The notes beneath the pieces were generated by a model, which was not told the DNA's origin, did no database searches, and saw only the letters and a list, made by a program, of their open reading frames with translations. This document shows positions 54,196-62,078 of a stretch of DNA of 64,000 nt, piece after piece. The stretch is from the NCBI RefSeq assembly GCF_037203705.1, contig NZ_JBBCAT010000001.1, forward strand, positions 1,461,418 through 1,525,417, written 5' to 3'. The position numbers were made by a program, and so were the translations under genes. This DNA is from Prosthecomicrobium sp. N25. GTDB taxonomy: Bacteria > Pseudomonadota > Alphaproteobacteria > Rhizobiales > Ancalomicrobiaceae. Position 1 is the stretch's first letter. Each line of letters starts with the position of its first letter.

Positions 54196-55471
54196 CCAGC
54201 AGCGCTTTCTGGCCGGCCTCTCCCCCGAGGAGGCGGCCCGCCTCGGCGACGACTGGATCCTCTGGGCGCGCGACGACCAGCTGCCGCCGCCCGGGCCCTG
54301 GACCACATGGCTGATCCTGGGCGGCCGCGGCGCCGGCAAGACGCGGGCGGGCGCCGAGTGGGTGAAGGCCCTGGCCCTCGGGCGCCGGCCCTTCGCGGCC
54401 CTGCCGGTCGGCCGCATCGCCCTTGTCGGCGAGACCTTCGCGGACGTCCGCGACGTCATGATCGAGGGCGTGTCCGGTCTTCTGAGGGTCCACCGCCGCG
54501 CCGACCGGCCCGTGTGGAAGCCGTCGCTGCGCCGGCTCGAATGGCCGAACGGCGCGGTCGCGCAAGCCTTTTCGTCGGAGGACCCGGAGGCGCTCCGCGG
54601 TCCGCAATTCGAGGCCGCCTGGGGCGACGAGGTCGCCAAGTGGCGCCATGCCGAGGAGTCCTGGGACATGCTGCAATTCGGATTGCGCCTCGGCGAGACC
54701 CCGCGCCAGCTGGCGACGACCACGCCCCGCCCCGTGCCGCTCATGCGCCGGCTCCTCGCCGAGGCGGGCACCGTGGTCACCCGCGCCTCCACGCGCGCCA
54801 ATGCCTTCCACCTGGCGCCGCGGTTCCTGGATGCTGTGGTCGGCCGCTATCGCGGCACGCGCCTCGGCCGCCAGGAGCTCGACGGCGAGATGATCGAGGA
54901 TCGGGCCGACGCCCTCTTCCGCCGTGAGGACCTGGAGCGCCTTCGCGTCGAGCAGGCCCCGCCGCTCGCCCGCATCGTGGTCGCTATCGACCCGCCGGCC
55001 AGCGCGGCCAAGGGCGCCGACGCCTGCGGAATCGTGGCCGCCGGCCGCGCCGAGGACGGCACCGCCTACGTGCTCGCCGACCTCTCCGCCGCCGGCCTGC
55101 GCCCCGCCGACTGGGCCGCCCGCGCCATCGGCCTCTACCGCTCGCTCGACGCCGATGCCCTGGTGGCCGAGGTGAACCAGGGCGGCGACATGGTGGCGGC
55201 GGTCCTGCGCGAGGTCGATCCCGGCGTGCCCGTCAAGTCCGTGCGCGCCACCCGCGGCAAGTACGTCCGCGCCGAACCGGTCGCCGCCCTCTACGCCCAG
55301 AACCGGGTCCGCCACGCCGGCGTCTTCCCCGAACTGGAAGATGAGATGGCGGATTTCGGCCCGGGCGGCCTCTCCGACGGCCGCTCCCCCGACCGCCTCG
55401 ACGCCCTCGTCTGGGCCCTCACCCACCTGATGCTGGAGGGCCGGGGAAGCCCGAAGGTGAGGGCCGTCTAG
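54140..55471 (+). CDS. terL: GTA large terminase (ATPase-nuclease)
   Basis: 443 aa. Start MHSVPILRAALRACAGNPDQ. Walker A LGGRGAGKTRAGAEWV (about 58), Walker B-like LVGETFADVRD, and the nuclease acidic positions VVAIDPPASAAKG, LVAEVNQGGDM and RLDALVWALTHL. It drives headful packaging of host DNA into GTA heads. Coding overlaps gp1 by 56 nt out of frame, unusual for the cluster but seen in RcGTA-type loci. Confidence 0.95.
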   Translation: MHSVPILRAALRACAGNPDQQRFLAGLSPEEAARLGDDWILWARDDQLPPPGPWTTWLILGGRGAGKTRAGAEWVKALALGRRPFAALPVGRIALVGETFADVRDVMIEGVSGLLRVHRRADRPVWKPSLRRLEWPNGAVAQAFSSEDPEALRGPQFEAAWGDEVAKWRHAEESWDMLQFGLRLGETPRQLATTTPRPVPLMRRLLAEAGTVVTRASTRANAFHLAPRFLDAVVGRYRGTRLGRQELDGEMIEDRADALFRREDLERLRVEQAPPLARIVVAIDPPASAAKGADACGIVAAGRAEDGTAYVLADLSAAGLRPADWAARAIGLYRSLDADALVAEVNQGGDMVAAVLREVDPGVPVKSVRATRGKYVRAEPVAALYAQNRVRHAGVFPELEDEMADFGPGGLSDGRSPDRLDALVWALTHLMLEGRGSPKVRAV

Positions 55472-55510
55472 GACGGAGCCGAAATCCGGCGCCGTCCCGG
55501 CGAGGCGACG

Positions 55511-55957
55511 TCAGTTCGCCACGTTCCACGTGTGCGCCCGGCTCTTCCAGGAGCCGTCGGCTTGCTTCTCCAGCACGCTGATGAGGCTGCCCGTGTAGGT
55601 CGCGCGGGTGCCGCCCTGGGCGGGGCCGGTGGCGGTCCAGCGGCCGGCCTGGTAGGCGAGGTTGCCCTCGACCTTGAGGTCGACGATCTCGATCTTGTGG
55701 TCGGCGAAGCCGCCTTCGAGAATGCTCTTGAAGAACTTCTCGATCTCCGCGGGGCCGCTGACCACCACCTTGGCGGGTGGCAGCAGCTTGGCGTCGGCCG
55801 CATAGAGGGCCGCGATCCCGGCGGCGTCCTTCTTGTTGAACGCCGCATCCCACTTGGCGTTGCCGGCCTCGATGGTTGCTCGTATGTCTTGAGCATGAGC
55901 CAAAGACGTCCCCAGGCCGACGGCGAGCGCCGTGGCCATCAATACAATTCGATCCAT
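55511..55957 (-). CDS. Exported DUF4440/SnoaL-like protein inside the GTA cluster
   Basis: 148 aa. Signal peptide VLMATALAVGLGTSLAHA cleaves before QDIRAT. The mature part is a cone-like NTF2-fold segment: GNAKWDAAFNKKDAAGIAAL then YAADAKLLPPAKVVVSGPAEIEKFF, the DUF4440/SgcJ pattern. Ribosome site GGAGG is 7 nt upstream. It sits alone on the opposite strand between the large terminase and the portal, so it is a cargo-like insertion, not a head protein; no function can be given. Confidence 0.85.
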   Translation of the reverse strand: MDRIVLMATALAVGLGTSLAHAQDIRATIEAGNAKWDAAFNKKDAAGIAALYAADAKLLPPAKVVVSGPAEIEKFFKSILEGGFADHKIEIVDLKVEGNLAYQAGRWTATGPAQGGTRATYTGSLISVLEKQADGSWKSRAHTWNVAN

Positions 55958-56227
55958 GTGAAATACCTCCCGAACCCCGCCGCGGCGCTCCGGTCGTAAG
56001 GTGCCGGTCTGTGAACACTGCGGCAGGAGCCTGCATCATCTTGTCCAAAGTTCGTAATGTCAATGCCGCAGCAACGTCCGGACGTGCCGGCGCGAGCTGA
56101 CACGGCCGTCCCGGCGCGCGCTCCGCCCCAAGTGCCTTTCCGGCTCGGGTGGAGACCTCCGAGCCCTGCGCGATGGTCCCGGATTGAGCAGGCGCGAGCG
56201 TGTCCCGATCGAAGGGAGAGCCACCCC

Positions 56228-57415
56228 ATGCCCACAGTCCCCTGGTGGCGCGCCCTGGCGCGCCGGCCGCGCCCCACCATGCCCGAGGCCAAGGCCTCGC
56301 TGGCGGCGCCCCTGATCGCCTTCCAGTCGCACGGACGTCCCGTGTGGACCCCGCGCGACTACGCGGCGCTCGCCCGCGAGGGCTATGCCCGCAACCCGGT
56401 CGTGCACCGTGCCGTGCGGCTGATCTCCGAATGCGCCGCCTCTCTGCGCTGGCTCGCCTTCGAGAACGAGCGCGAGCTCGACCGGCATCCCCTGCTCGCC
56501 CTGCTGTCCGCCCCCGGCGCGGGCCGTTCGGGACGGGCCCTGATGGAGGCCGCCTACGGCCACCTGCTCGTCTCCGGCAATGCCTACCTGGAGCTCGTCC
56601 GGGTGGACGGGGTCCCGCGCGAACTCCACGTCCTGCGCCCGGACCGGATGAAGGTGGTGCCGGGTGCGGAGGGCTGGCCGGAGGGGTGGGACTACACGGT
56701 CGGGGACCGCACATTGCGGTTCCGCCCCGGCCCCGACGGCATCTCCCCGGTCCTGCAGCTGACGCTCTTCCACCCGCTCTCCGACCACTACGGCTTCTCC
56801 CCGCTCGAGGCCGCGCAGGTCTCGCTCGACGTCCACAACGCGGCCTCCGCCTGGTCGAAGGCCCTCCTCGACAACTCCGCCCGGCCCTCCGGCGCGCTGG
56901 TCTACCAGTCCAAGGAGGGCGGCAACCTCACGGACGATCAGTTCGAGCGGCTGAAGCGGGAGCTCGAGGACGGCTTCCAGGGCGCCCGCAACGCCGGCCG
57001 CCCCCTGCTCCTGGAGGGCGGGCTCGACTGGAAGAGCATGGGCTACTCGCCGAAGGACATGGACTTCATCGAGGCCAAGCGCGAGGCCGCCCGCGAGATC
57101 GCCCTCGCGTTCGGGGTGCCGCCGATGCTGCTCGGCATCCCGGGCGACAACACCTACGCCAACTACCAGGAGGCCAACCGCGCCTTCTGGCGCCAGACCG
57201 TGCTGCCCCTCGCCGAGCGCACCGCCGAGGCCCTGTCCGCCTGGCTCGGGCCCCTCTGGAACGCCGGCCTGCGGCTCTCGCTCGACACCGACCAGGCCCC
57301 CGCGCTCTCGGCCGACCGGGACGCCCTCTGGTCGCGCGTCGGGGCGGCCGAGTTCCTGAGCGAGGACGAGAAGCGCATCGCGGTCGGCTACGGCCCCCGC
57401 GAGGACCGGCCGTGA
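56228..57415 (+). CDS. GTA gp3 portal protein (HK97 type)
   Basis: 395 aa, ATG after GGGAGAG. Signature segments include YARNPVVHRAVRLISECAAS (about 55), VSGNAYLELVRVDGVPRELH, HPLSDHYGFSPLEAA and ALAFGVPPMLLGIPGDNTYANYQ. Forms the head-tail doorway ring. Upstream start candidates would read out of the family. Its stop overlaps the next gene as GTGA. Confidence 0.95.
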   Translation: MPTVPWWRALARRPRPTMPEAKASLAAPLIAFQSHGRPVWTPRDYAALAREGYARNPVVHRAVRLISECAASLRWLAFENERELDRHPLLALLSAPGAGRSGRALMEAAYGHLLVSGNAYLELVRVDGVPRELHVLRPDRMKVVPGAEGWPEGWDYTVGDRTLRFRPGPDGISPVLQLTLFHPLSDHYGFSPLEAAQVSLDVHNAASAWSKALLDNSARPSGALVYQSKEGGNLTDDQFERLKRELEDGFQGARNAGRPLLLEGGLDWKSMGYSPKDMDFIEAKREAAREIALAFGVPPMLLGIPGDNTYANYQEANRAFWRQTVLPLAERTAEALSAWLGPLWNAGLRLSLDTDQAPALSADRDALWSRVGAAEFLSEDEKRIAVGYGPREDRP

Positions 57416-57597
57416 CCGACCTCGTCCGCACCTTCGCCGACCGCGGCGACCTCGCCCATCTGGCGCTCTTCCTCTGGGCCTCCGGGGCGAGCGCGCTGCT
57501 CGTCTGGACCACCAAGGAACTCGCCGCCTCCAACCGCCGCTTCGAGGACTTCGTCTCCGAGATCGCCCGCCTGACCCGCCTTTTCGACGACGACTGA
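57412..57597 (+). CDS. GTA g3.5-like small membrane protein
   Basis: 61 aa, GTG start overlapping the portal stop. A single hydrophobic segment (LALFLWASGASALLVWTTK) followed by a charged helix FEDFVSEIARLTRLFDDD. Its position between portal and protease corresponds to RcGTA orf g3.5; the role is not known. Confidence 0.8.
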   Translation: MTDLVRTFADRGDLAHLALFLWASGASALLVWTTKELAASNRRFEDFVSEIARLTRLFDDD

Positions 57598-57608
57598 GGT
57601 TCACCGCC

Positions 57609-57749
57609 ATGACCGCCCTGATCGCGCTCCTTCGCGCCACGGCTCCGCTCGCCCCGACGGGGACCGCCACGCCCGACCACCGCCGGGTCTTCGCCCGCTT
57701 CGCCGGCCGCCTCGCCGCGGCCGCGGTACGCCGCGGAGCACGCCGATGA
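57609..57749 (+). CDS. 46-codon overlapping micro-ORF in the GTA cluster
   Basis: ATG at 57609, stop TGA at 57747-57749; the translation is MTALIALLRATAPLAPTGTA followed by a basic HRRVFARFAGRLAAAAVRR tail. Its stop overlaps the protease ATG as ATGA, suggesting it is a real coupled gene or a leader. Weak evidence otherwise; no homolog recognised. Confidence 0.5.
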   Translation: MTALIALLRATAPLAPTGTATPDHRRVFARFAGRLAAAAVRRGARR

Positions 57750-58324
57750 CCGCCCCCGCCGCCGCCCCGGAGATCAAGCGCGCCGCCGCCGCGCTCTCGT
57801 CGGTCGACGCCGACGGCACCTTCGTCGGCTACGCGAGCCTCTTCGGCGCCGTCGACCTCGCCCGCGACGTGGTCGAGCCCGGCGCCTTCGCGGCCTCGCT
57901 CGCCCGGCGCGGCGCGAGCGGCGTCAAGATGCTCTGGCATCACGATCCCGCCGAGCCGATCGGCCGCTGGCTCGAGATCCGCGAGGACGCCCGCGGCCTC
58001 AAGGTGCGCGGCCGGCTCCTGACCGAGGTGGCCCGCGCCCGCGAGGCGCTCGCCCTGATGCGAGCCGGTGTCCTCGACGGCCTGTCGATCGGCTTCAGGA
58101 CCGTCAAGGGCCGCGCCGAGCCGAAGGCCGGCGTCCGCCGCCTGATCGAGATCGACCTCTGGGAGATCTCCCTGGTCACCTTCCCGATGCTCCCCGCCGC
58201 CCGGGTCTCCGCGGTCAAGACCGCGCCGGCCGCGCGCCGGCCCGAGCCGCCGCTCGCCGACCGGATCCGCCGGGCGGCCGCCCTTCTCGAACCCCGAACC
58301 CCGCGAGGTCTCCATGACCGCTGA
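57746..58324 (+). CDS. GTA gp4 prohead protease (HK97 family)
   Basis: 192 aa. Herpes/HK97-type serine protease with His in VKMLWHHDPAEPIG (about 72), Ser in VLDGLSIGFRTV (about 113), and WEISLVTFPMLPAARVSA near the end. It matures the prohead by cutting the capsid N-terminus. Overlaps the capsid gene by 11 nt. Confidence 0.95.
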   Translation: MTAPAAAPEIKRAAAALSSVDADGTFVGYASLFGAVDLARDVVEPGAFAASLARRGASGVKMLWHHDPAEPIGRWLEIREDARGLKVRGRLLTEVARAREALALMRAGVLDGLSIGFRTVKGRAEPKAGVRRLIEIDLWEISLVTFPMLPAARVSAVKTAPAARRPEPPLADRIRRAAALLEPRTPRGLHDR

Positions 58325-59585
58325 GATCGCATCCGCCCCCGAACGGAAGTCCGCCGCCCGCCCTCTCCGGACCGACGCCGACGTCGCCTCCGCCTTCGAG
58401 GACCTCATGTCCACCTTCGCGGCGTTCCGCGAGGAGAACGACCGCCGTCTGGACGACCTCGAGCGCCGCGGCGCCGCCGACGTGCTCACCGTGGAGAAGC
58501 TCGACCGCATCGACCGGGCGCTCGAGGAGCAGAAGCGCCTGACCGACGACCTCGCCCTGAAGGCCGCCCGTCCCCGGCTCGGCGACCCGCGCGACCGCGG
58601 CGAGGCGCGCCCGAGCGAGCACAAGCGGGCCTTCGACGCCTATGTGCGCGGCGGGGTGGAAATGAACCTGAAGCGGCTGGAGGAGAAGGCCCTCTCGGTC
58701 GGCTCCGGCCAGGACGGCGGCTACCTCGTCCCGGCCGAGCTGGAGCGCGAGATCACCCGGCGCCTCTCCGACATCTCGCCGATCCGCGCCATCGCGGGCA
58801 ACCGCCAGGTCTCCGCCTCCGTCTACAACAAGCCCTTCTCGGCGACCGGCCCGGCCGCCGGCTGGGTGGCCGAGACGGGCGCCCGGCCCGAGACCTCGAG
58901 CCCCGTCCTGCAACTCCTCGCCTTCCCGACCATGGAGCTCTACGCCATGCCGTCGGCGACGGGCGCGCTCCTGGACGACGCCGCGGTCGACATCGACCGC
59001 TGGATCGCCGAGGAGGTCGAGCAGGTCTTCGCCGAGCAGGAGGGCATCGCCTTCGTGACCGGCGACGGCATCAACAAGCCGAAGGGCTTCCTCGCCTACG
59101 CCAAGGTCGCCAACGCCTCCTGGTCCTGGAACAACCTCGGCTACCTGACGACCGGCGTCTCCGGCGCCTTCCCGGCCACCAACCCTTCCGACAAACTCGT
59201 CGACCTCGTCTACGCGCTGCGCGCCGGCTACCGGCAGAACGCCACCTGGGTGATGAGCCGGCGCACCCAGGCCGAGATCCGCAAGCTGAAGGACAGCCAG
59301 GGCAGCTATCTCTGGCAGCCCCCCGCCAGCCCGGGCGCGCAGGCGACCCTCATGAACTTCCCGGTCGCGGAGTCCGAGAGCATGCCGGCGATCGCGGCCG
59401 ACAGCTACTCGATCGCCTTCGGCGACTTCCGCCGCGGCTACCTGGTCGTCGACCGGGTCGGCGTCCGCGTCCTGCGCGATCCCTACTCGGCCAAGCCCTA
59501 CGTGCTCTTCTACACCACCAAGCGCGTCGGCGGCGGCATCCAGGACTTCGACGCCATCAAGCTCCTGAAGTTCGGCACCGTCTGA
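58314..59585 (+). CDS. GTA gp5 major capsid protein (HK97 fold)
   Basis: 423 aa. The first about 120 residues are a coiled-coil delta domain (FAAFREENDRRLDDLERRGA), removed by gp4, probably just before ALSVGSGQDGGYLVP, the start of the mature N-arm. The remaining fold includes IRAIAGNRQVSASVYNKPFS and the P-domain region EGIAFVTGDGINKPKGFL. It forms the icosahedral shell. Confidence 0.96.
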   Translation: MTAEIASAPERKSAARPLRTDADVASAFEDLMSTFAAFREENDRRLDDLERRGAADVLTVEKLDRIDRALEEQKRLTDDLALKAARPRLGDPRDRGEARPSEHKRAFDAYVRGGVEMNLKRLEEKALSVGSGQDGGYLVPAELEREITRRLSDISPIRAIAGNRQVSASVYNKPFSATGPAAGWVAETGARPETSSPVLQLLAFPTMELYAMPSATGALLDDAAVDIDRWIAEEVEQVFAEQEGIAFVTGDGINKPKGFLAYAKVANASWSWNNLGYLTTGVSGAFPATNPSDKLVDLVYALRAGYRQNATWVMSRRTQAEIRKLKDSQGSYLWQPPASPGAQATLMNFPVAESESMPAIAADSYSIAFGDFRRGYLVVDRVGVRVLRDPYSAKPYVLFYTTKRVGGGIQDFDAIKLLKFGTV

Positions 59586-59594
59586 CGCCGGCCC

Positions 59595-59610
59595 GCCCGG
59601 CTCGCCGGGC
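59595..59610 (+). terminator. Hairpin after the capsid gene, possible attenuator
   Basis: GCCCGGC, loop TC, GCCGGGC: a 7-bp GC stem 10 nt after the capsid stop. In the 180-nt gap before gp6, it could reduce downstream transcription relative to capsid; no T-tract. Confidence 0.4.
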
Positions 59611-59765
59611 CCACCCTCCGACCCCCTCCGGGCCGGCCTGCCAACCCTTGCGGTCGGCATTCGACCGGCAGGTCGACACGTCCCCTCCTGCGTGTGCCGG
59701 CCCGCCGCGGCCCGCCGCCGCCGCCCGTCGCGCGGCGGGCCGCCCCCTTCCTTCCGCGAGGCCCC

Positions 59766-60341
59766 ATGACCGTCGCCCTCATCACGCCGCCTGCGGCCGA
59801 GCCCGTGACGCTCGCCGAGGCCAAGGCGCACCTGCGCGTCGACGTCGCCGACGACGACGCCGCTATCGCCGCCCTCGTCGCCGCCGCCCGGCGGCATGTG
59901 GAGAGCCTGACCGGCCTCAAGCTGATCGACCAGGTCTGGCGGCTCTATCGCGACGGCTGGCCGGCCGACGGGCTCGTGCCGATCCCGCTCTTCCCCGTCT
60001 CCGCCATCGGCCCCGTGGTCGTCTACGACGCCGCCGGGACCCCGGCGACCCTTGCCCCGGCCGCCTACCGGCTCGACACCCGCAGCCGCCCGCCGCGGCT
60101 CCGCCTGGAGGCGGGCGCCGCGGGTCCGGGCATCGGCCTGAACGGCATCGAGATCGACGTCACCGCCGGCTTCGGCGCCTCGGCGGCGGCGGTGCCGGCC
60201 GGCCTGCGCCAGGCCGTCCTGATGCTGACGGCCCGCTGGTACGAGGATCGCGACGGCGCCGCGCTCGGCGTGGTGGCGCCCGAGGCCGCCGACCGGCTGA
60301 GCGATCTCCTCGCCCCCTTCCGCTCCCCGAGGCTCGCATGA
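59766..60341 (+). CDS. GTA gp6 head-tail connector protein
   Basis: 191 aa. The gp6-like connector opening VTLAEAKAHLRVDVADDDAA, then IAALVAAARRHVESLTGLKL, is clear. A late AVLMLTARWYEDRDGAALG completes the pattern. Starts at ATG 59766 after a GC-rich leader. The stop overlaps gp7 (ATGA). Confidence 0.93.
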   Translation: MTVALITPPAAEPVTLAEAKAHLRVDVADDDAAIAALVAAARRHVESLTGLKLIDQVWRLYRDGWPADGLVPIPLFPVSAIGPVVVYDAAGTPATLAPAAYRLDTRSRPPRLRLEAGAAGPGIGLNGIEIDVTAGFGASAAAVPAGLRQAVLMLTARWYEDRDGAALGVVAPEAADRLSDLLAPFRSPRLA

Positions 60342-60661
60342 GCGGCCCCCCGGTCCCCCTCGGGCGGCTGCGGCACCGCCTGGTGCTGCAATCGTCCTCG
60401 GTCGGCAGTGGCGGCGACACCGTCTGGACGACGGTCGCCACCCTCTGGGCCGCCGTCGTGCCCACCGGCGCCGAGGAGCGCGAGAGCGCCGGCCGCGGTG
60501 CCGGCGTCGTGACCCACCGCATCACCCTGCGCTTCCGCGCCGGCCTGTCCAGCGCCCACCGGCTCGTCCAGGGCAGCCGCGTCTTCCGCATCCTCGCCGT
60601 CCAGGACCACGACGAGCGGCACCGCTACCACCTGGTCCTGGCCGAGGAGGAGCCCGCATGA
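60338..60661 (+). CDS. GTA gp7 head-tail adaptor (stopper)
   Basis: 107 aa. The head-closure family pattern is visible: LGRLRHRLVLQSSSVGSGGD at the start and HRITLRFRAGLSSAHRLVQG in the middle, then FRILAVQDHDERHRYHLVL. It closes the head at the portal end. Overlaps gp6 and gp8 by 4 nt each. Confidence 0.93.
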   Translation: MSGPPVPLGRLRHRLVLQSSSVGSGGDTVWTTVATLWAAVVPTGAEERESAGRGAGVVTHRITLRFRAGLSSAHRLVQGSRVFRILAVQDHDERHRYHLVLAEEEPA

Positions 60662-61068
60662 GCGACGCGGCCTCGCGGCTCCTGGCCGCCGTCAAGGCGT
60701 CCCTGGCCGCCGACCCGACCCTGGAGGCGCTTCTCGGCGGCCCAGGGCGGATCCACGACATGGCGCCCCGCAACGCGCCCCTGCCGTATCTCGCCGTCGA
60801 CCCGGTCGCCTCCCGCCCGATCGGCGGCGTCGAGGCCGAGGTGGAGGAGCACGACCTCACCCTGACGGCCTGGTCGCGCGCCGGCGGCAAGCGCGAGGCC
60901 CTGGCCATCACGGACCGCGCCGACGCCCGGCTGGCCGCCGCCGCGCCGGCCCCCGTTGGCCACGCGCTCGCCTCCATGAGGCTCGTCCGCCGCGAGGCGC
61001 GTATCGCCCGCGACCGCATCACCGCGACCGCGACGCTCGTCTACCGGGCCGTCACCGAGCCGGTCTGA
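60658..61068 (+). CDS. GTA gp8 tail terminator (DUF3168)
   Basis: 136 aa. DUF3168 with LLAAVKASLAADPTLEALLG near the start, then PLPYLAVDPVASRPIGGVEA and late TATLVYRAVTEPV. It caps the tail tube and joins it to the head. Confidence 0.93.
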   Translation: MSDAASRLLAAVKASLAADPTLEALLGGPGRIHDMAPRNAPLPYLAVDPVASRPIGGVEAEVEEHDLTLTAWSRAGGKREALAITDRADARLAAAAPAPVGHALASMRLVRREARIARDRITATATLVYRAVTEPV

Positions 61069-61091
61069 TCCCTCTTGTTCGGAGTAACCCC

Positions 61092-61505
61092 ATGGCCGTC
61101 CAGCGAGGCAAGGACCTCCTACTCAAGGTCGATTCCACCGGGTCCGGCGCCTACCTGAGCGTCGCCGGCCTGCGCACCCGCCGCCTGGCCTTCTCGACCG
61201 GCACCGTCGACGTCACCAATGCCGATTCGCCCGGCGAGTGGCGCGAGCTGCTGGCCGGCGCCGCGCCGAAGCGCGCCAGCATGTCCGGCACGGGCATCTT
61301 CCGGGACGTCCAGTCGGACACCATCGTGCGCCAGATCTTCTTCGACGCCGCGATCCGCAACTGGCAGGTGGTCATCCCGAGCTTCGGCATCGTGGAAGGC
61401 CCGTTCCAGATCGCGGCCCTGGAGTTCATCGGCGAGCACGACGGCGAGGTCGTCTACGATCTCGCCCTCGAATCCGCCGGCCTCCTCACCTTCACGGCGA
61501 TCTGA
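61092..61505 (+). CDS. GTA gp9 major tail tube protein
   Basis: 137 aa. TP901-1-like tail tube: AVQRGKDLLLKVDSTGSGAY, then SVAGLRTRRLAFSTGTVDVT and SGTGIFRDVQSDTIVRQIFF. The protein polymerises into the tail tube. ATG preceded by GGAG (TCGGAGTAACCCC). Confidence 0.95.
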   Translation: MAVQRGKDLLLKVDSTGSGAYLSVAGLRTRRLAFSTGTVDVTNADSPGEWRELLAGAAPKRASMSGTGIFRDVQSDTIVRQIFFDAAIRNWQVVIPSFGIVEGPFQIAALEFIGEHDGEVVYDLALESAGLLTFTAI

Positions 61506-61506
61506 C

Positions 61507-61872
61507 ATGGCGAACCCCCGCCGCGGCGAGGTCGAGGCCGTGATCGACGGCCGTCCGCGCACGCTCTGCCTCACCCTCGGCGCCCTCGCCGAGCTGGAGG
61601 CCGCCTTCGGGGTCGACGACCTCGCCGCCCTGGCGGCCCGCTTCGGCTCGGGCCGGCTCTCGGCCCGGGACATCATGCGCATCCTCGCCGCCGGCCTGCG
61701 CGGCGCCGGCGAGGCGGTCGGCGATGAGGACGCCGGGCGCCTGCGGGTCGAGGGCGGTCTTCTCGGCGCGGCCGATCTCGCCGGCCGCCTCCTGGTCGCC
61801 ACCTTCGGCCGGGCGGAGGATCCGGCCCGCGGCCCTTTCGACCCGAGCCCTTCCCCTGGGACGCCGCCCTGA
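61507..61872 (+). CDS. GTA gp10 tail assembly chaperone (upstream product)
   Basis: 121 aa, starting 2 nt after the gp9 stop. GTA gp10 pattern: MANPRRGEVEAVIDGRPRTL, then CLTLGALAELEAAFGVDDLA. Its last ~10 residues (FDPSPSPGTPP) are low-complexity, and the same nucleotides read in the -1 frame give conserved gp10.1 sequence. It may be both released alone and extended by frameshifting at 61833-61839. Confidence 0.9.
   Translation: MANPRRGEVEAVIDGRPRTLCLTLGALAELEAAFGVDDLAALAARFGSGRLSARDIMRILAAGLRGAGEAVGDEDAGRLRVEGGLLGAADLAGRLLVATFGRAEDPARGPFDPSPSPGTPP
61815..61839 (+). promoter_or_regulatory. Putative programmed -1 ribosomal frameshift site
   Basis: The slippery heptamer C CCT TTC (X XXY YYZ) is at 61833-61839 in the gp10 frame (gly-pro-phe codons). 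An SD-like GGAGGA is at 61815-61820, 12 nt upstream, the arrangement that stimulates -1 shifting in dnaX. A shift here joins gp10 to the gp10.1 frame. Confidence 0.6.
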
Positions 61873-62078
61873 CGCTCTGCGTCGCCCGCTTCGGCATGGC
61901 CCCGGCGGCCTTCTGGGCGCTGACCCCACGCGAACTCGCCGCGCTCCTCGCGCCCCTCGCCGTGCCGGGCGGCCCCGGCCGCGACGGCCTGGCGGCGCTG
62001 CTGCGCGACTATCCGGACGGCCGGCCGCCCGGGGATGCGCGCCCCGGGGCCGCCTCCCTGCCCAAGGAGATCCCATGA
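61833..62078 (+). CDS. GTA gp10.1 tail assembly chaperone (TIGR02216-like), frameshift extension
   Basis: In the -1 frame relative to gp10 the sequence reads FPWDAALTLCVARFGMAPAA then FWALTPRELAALLAPLAVPG, the expected family pattern (FPWD...FWAMTPRELAAAL). No ATG, GTG or TTG lies in this frame upstream of the internal ATG at 61896, which would drop the FPWD segment. A CTG at 61869 (overlapping the gp10 stop as CTGA) is also too late. So it is best read as the C-terminal part of a 190-aa gp10-gp10.1 fusion. The frame ends at 62078, overlapping the tape measure start (ATGA). Confidence 0.8.
   Translation, partial: PFRPEPFPWDAALTLCVARFGMAPAAFWALTPRELAALLAPLAVPGGPGRDGLAALLRDYPDGRPPGDARPGAASLPKEIP

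Noticed and set aside
61869-62078. CTG start for gp10.1 overlapping the gp10 stop as CTGA
   Set aside because: It would lose the conserved FPWD motif that lies upstream in the same frame.
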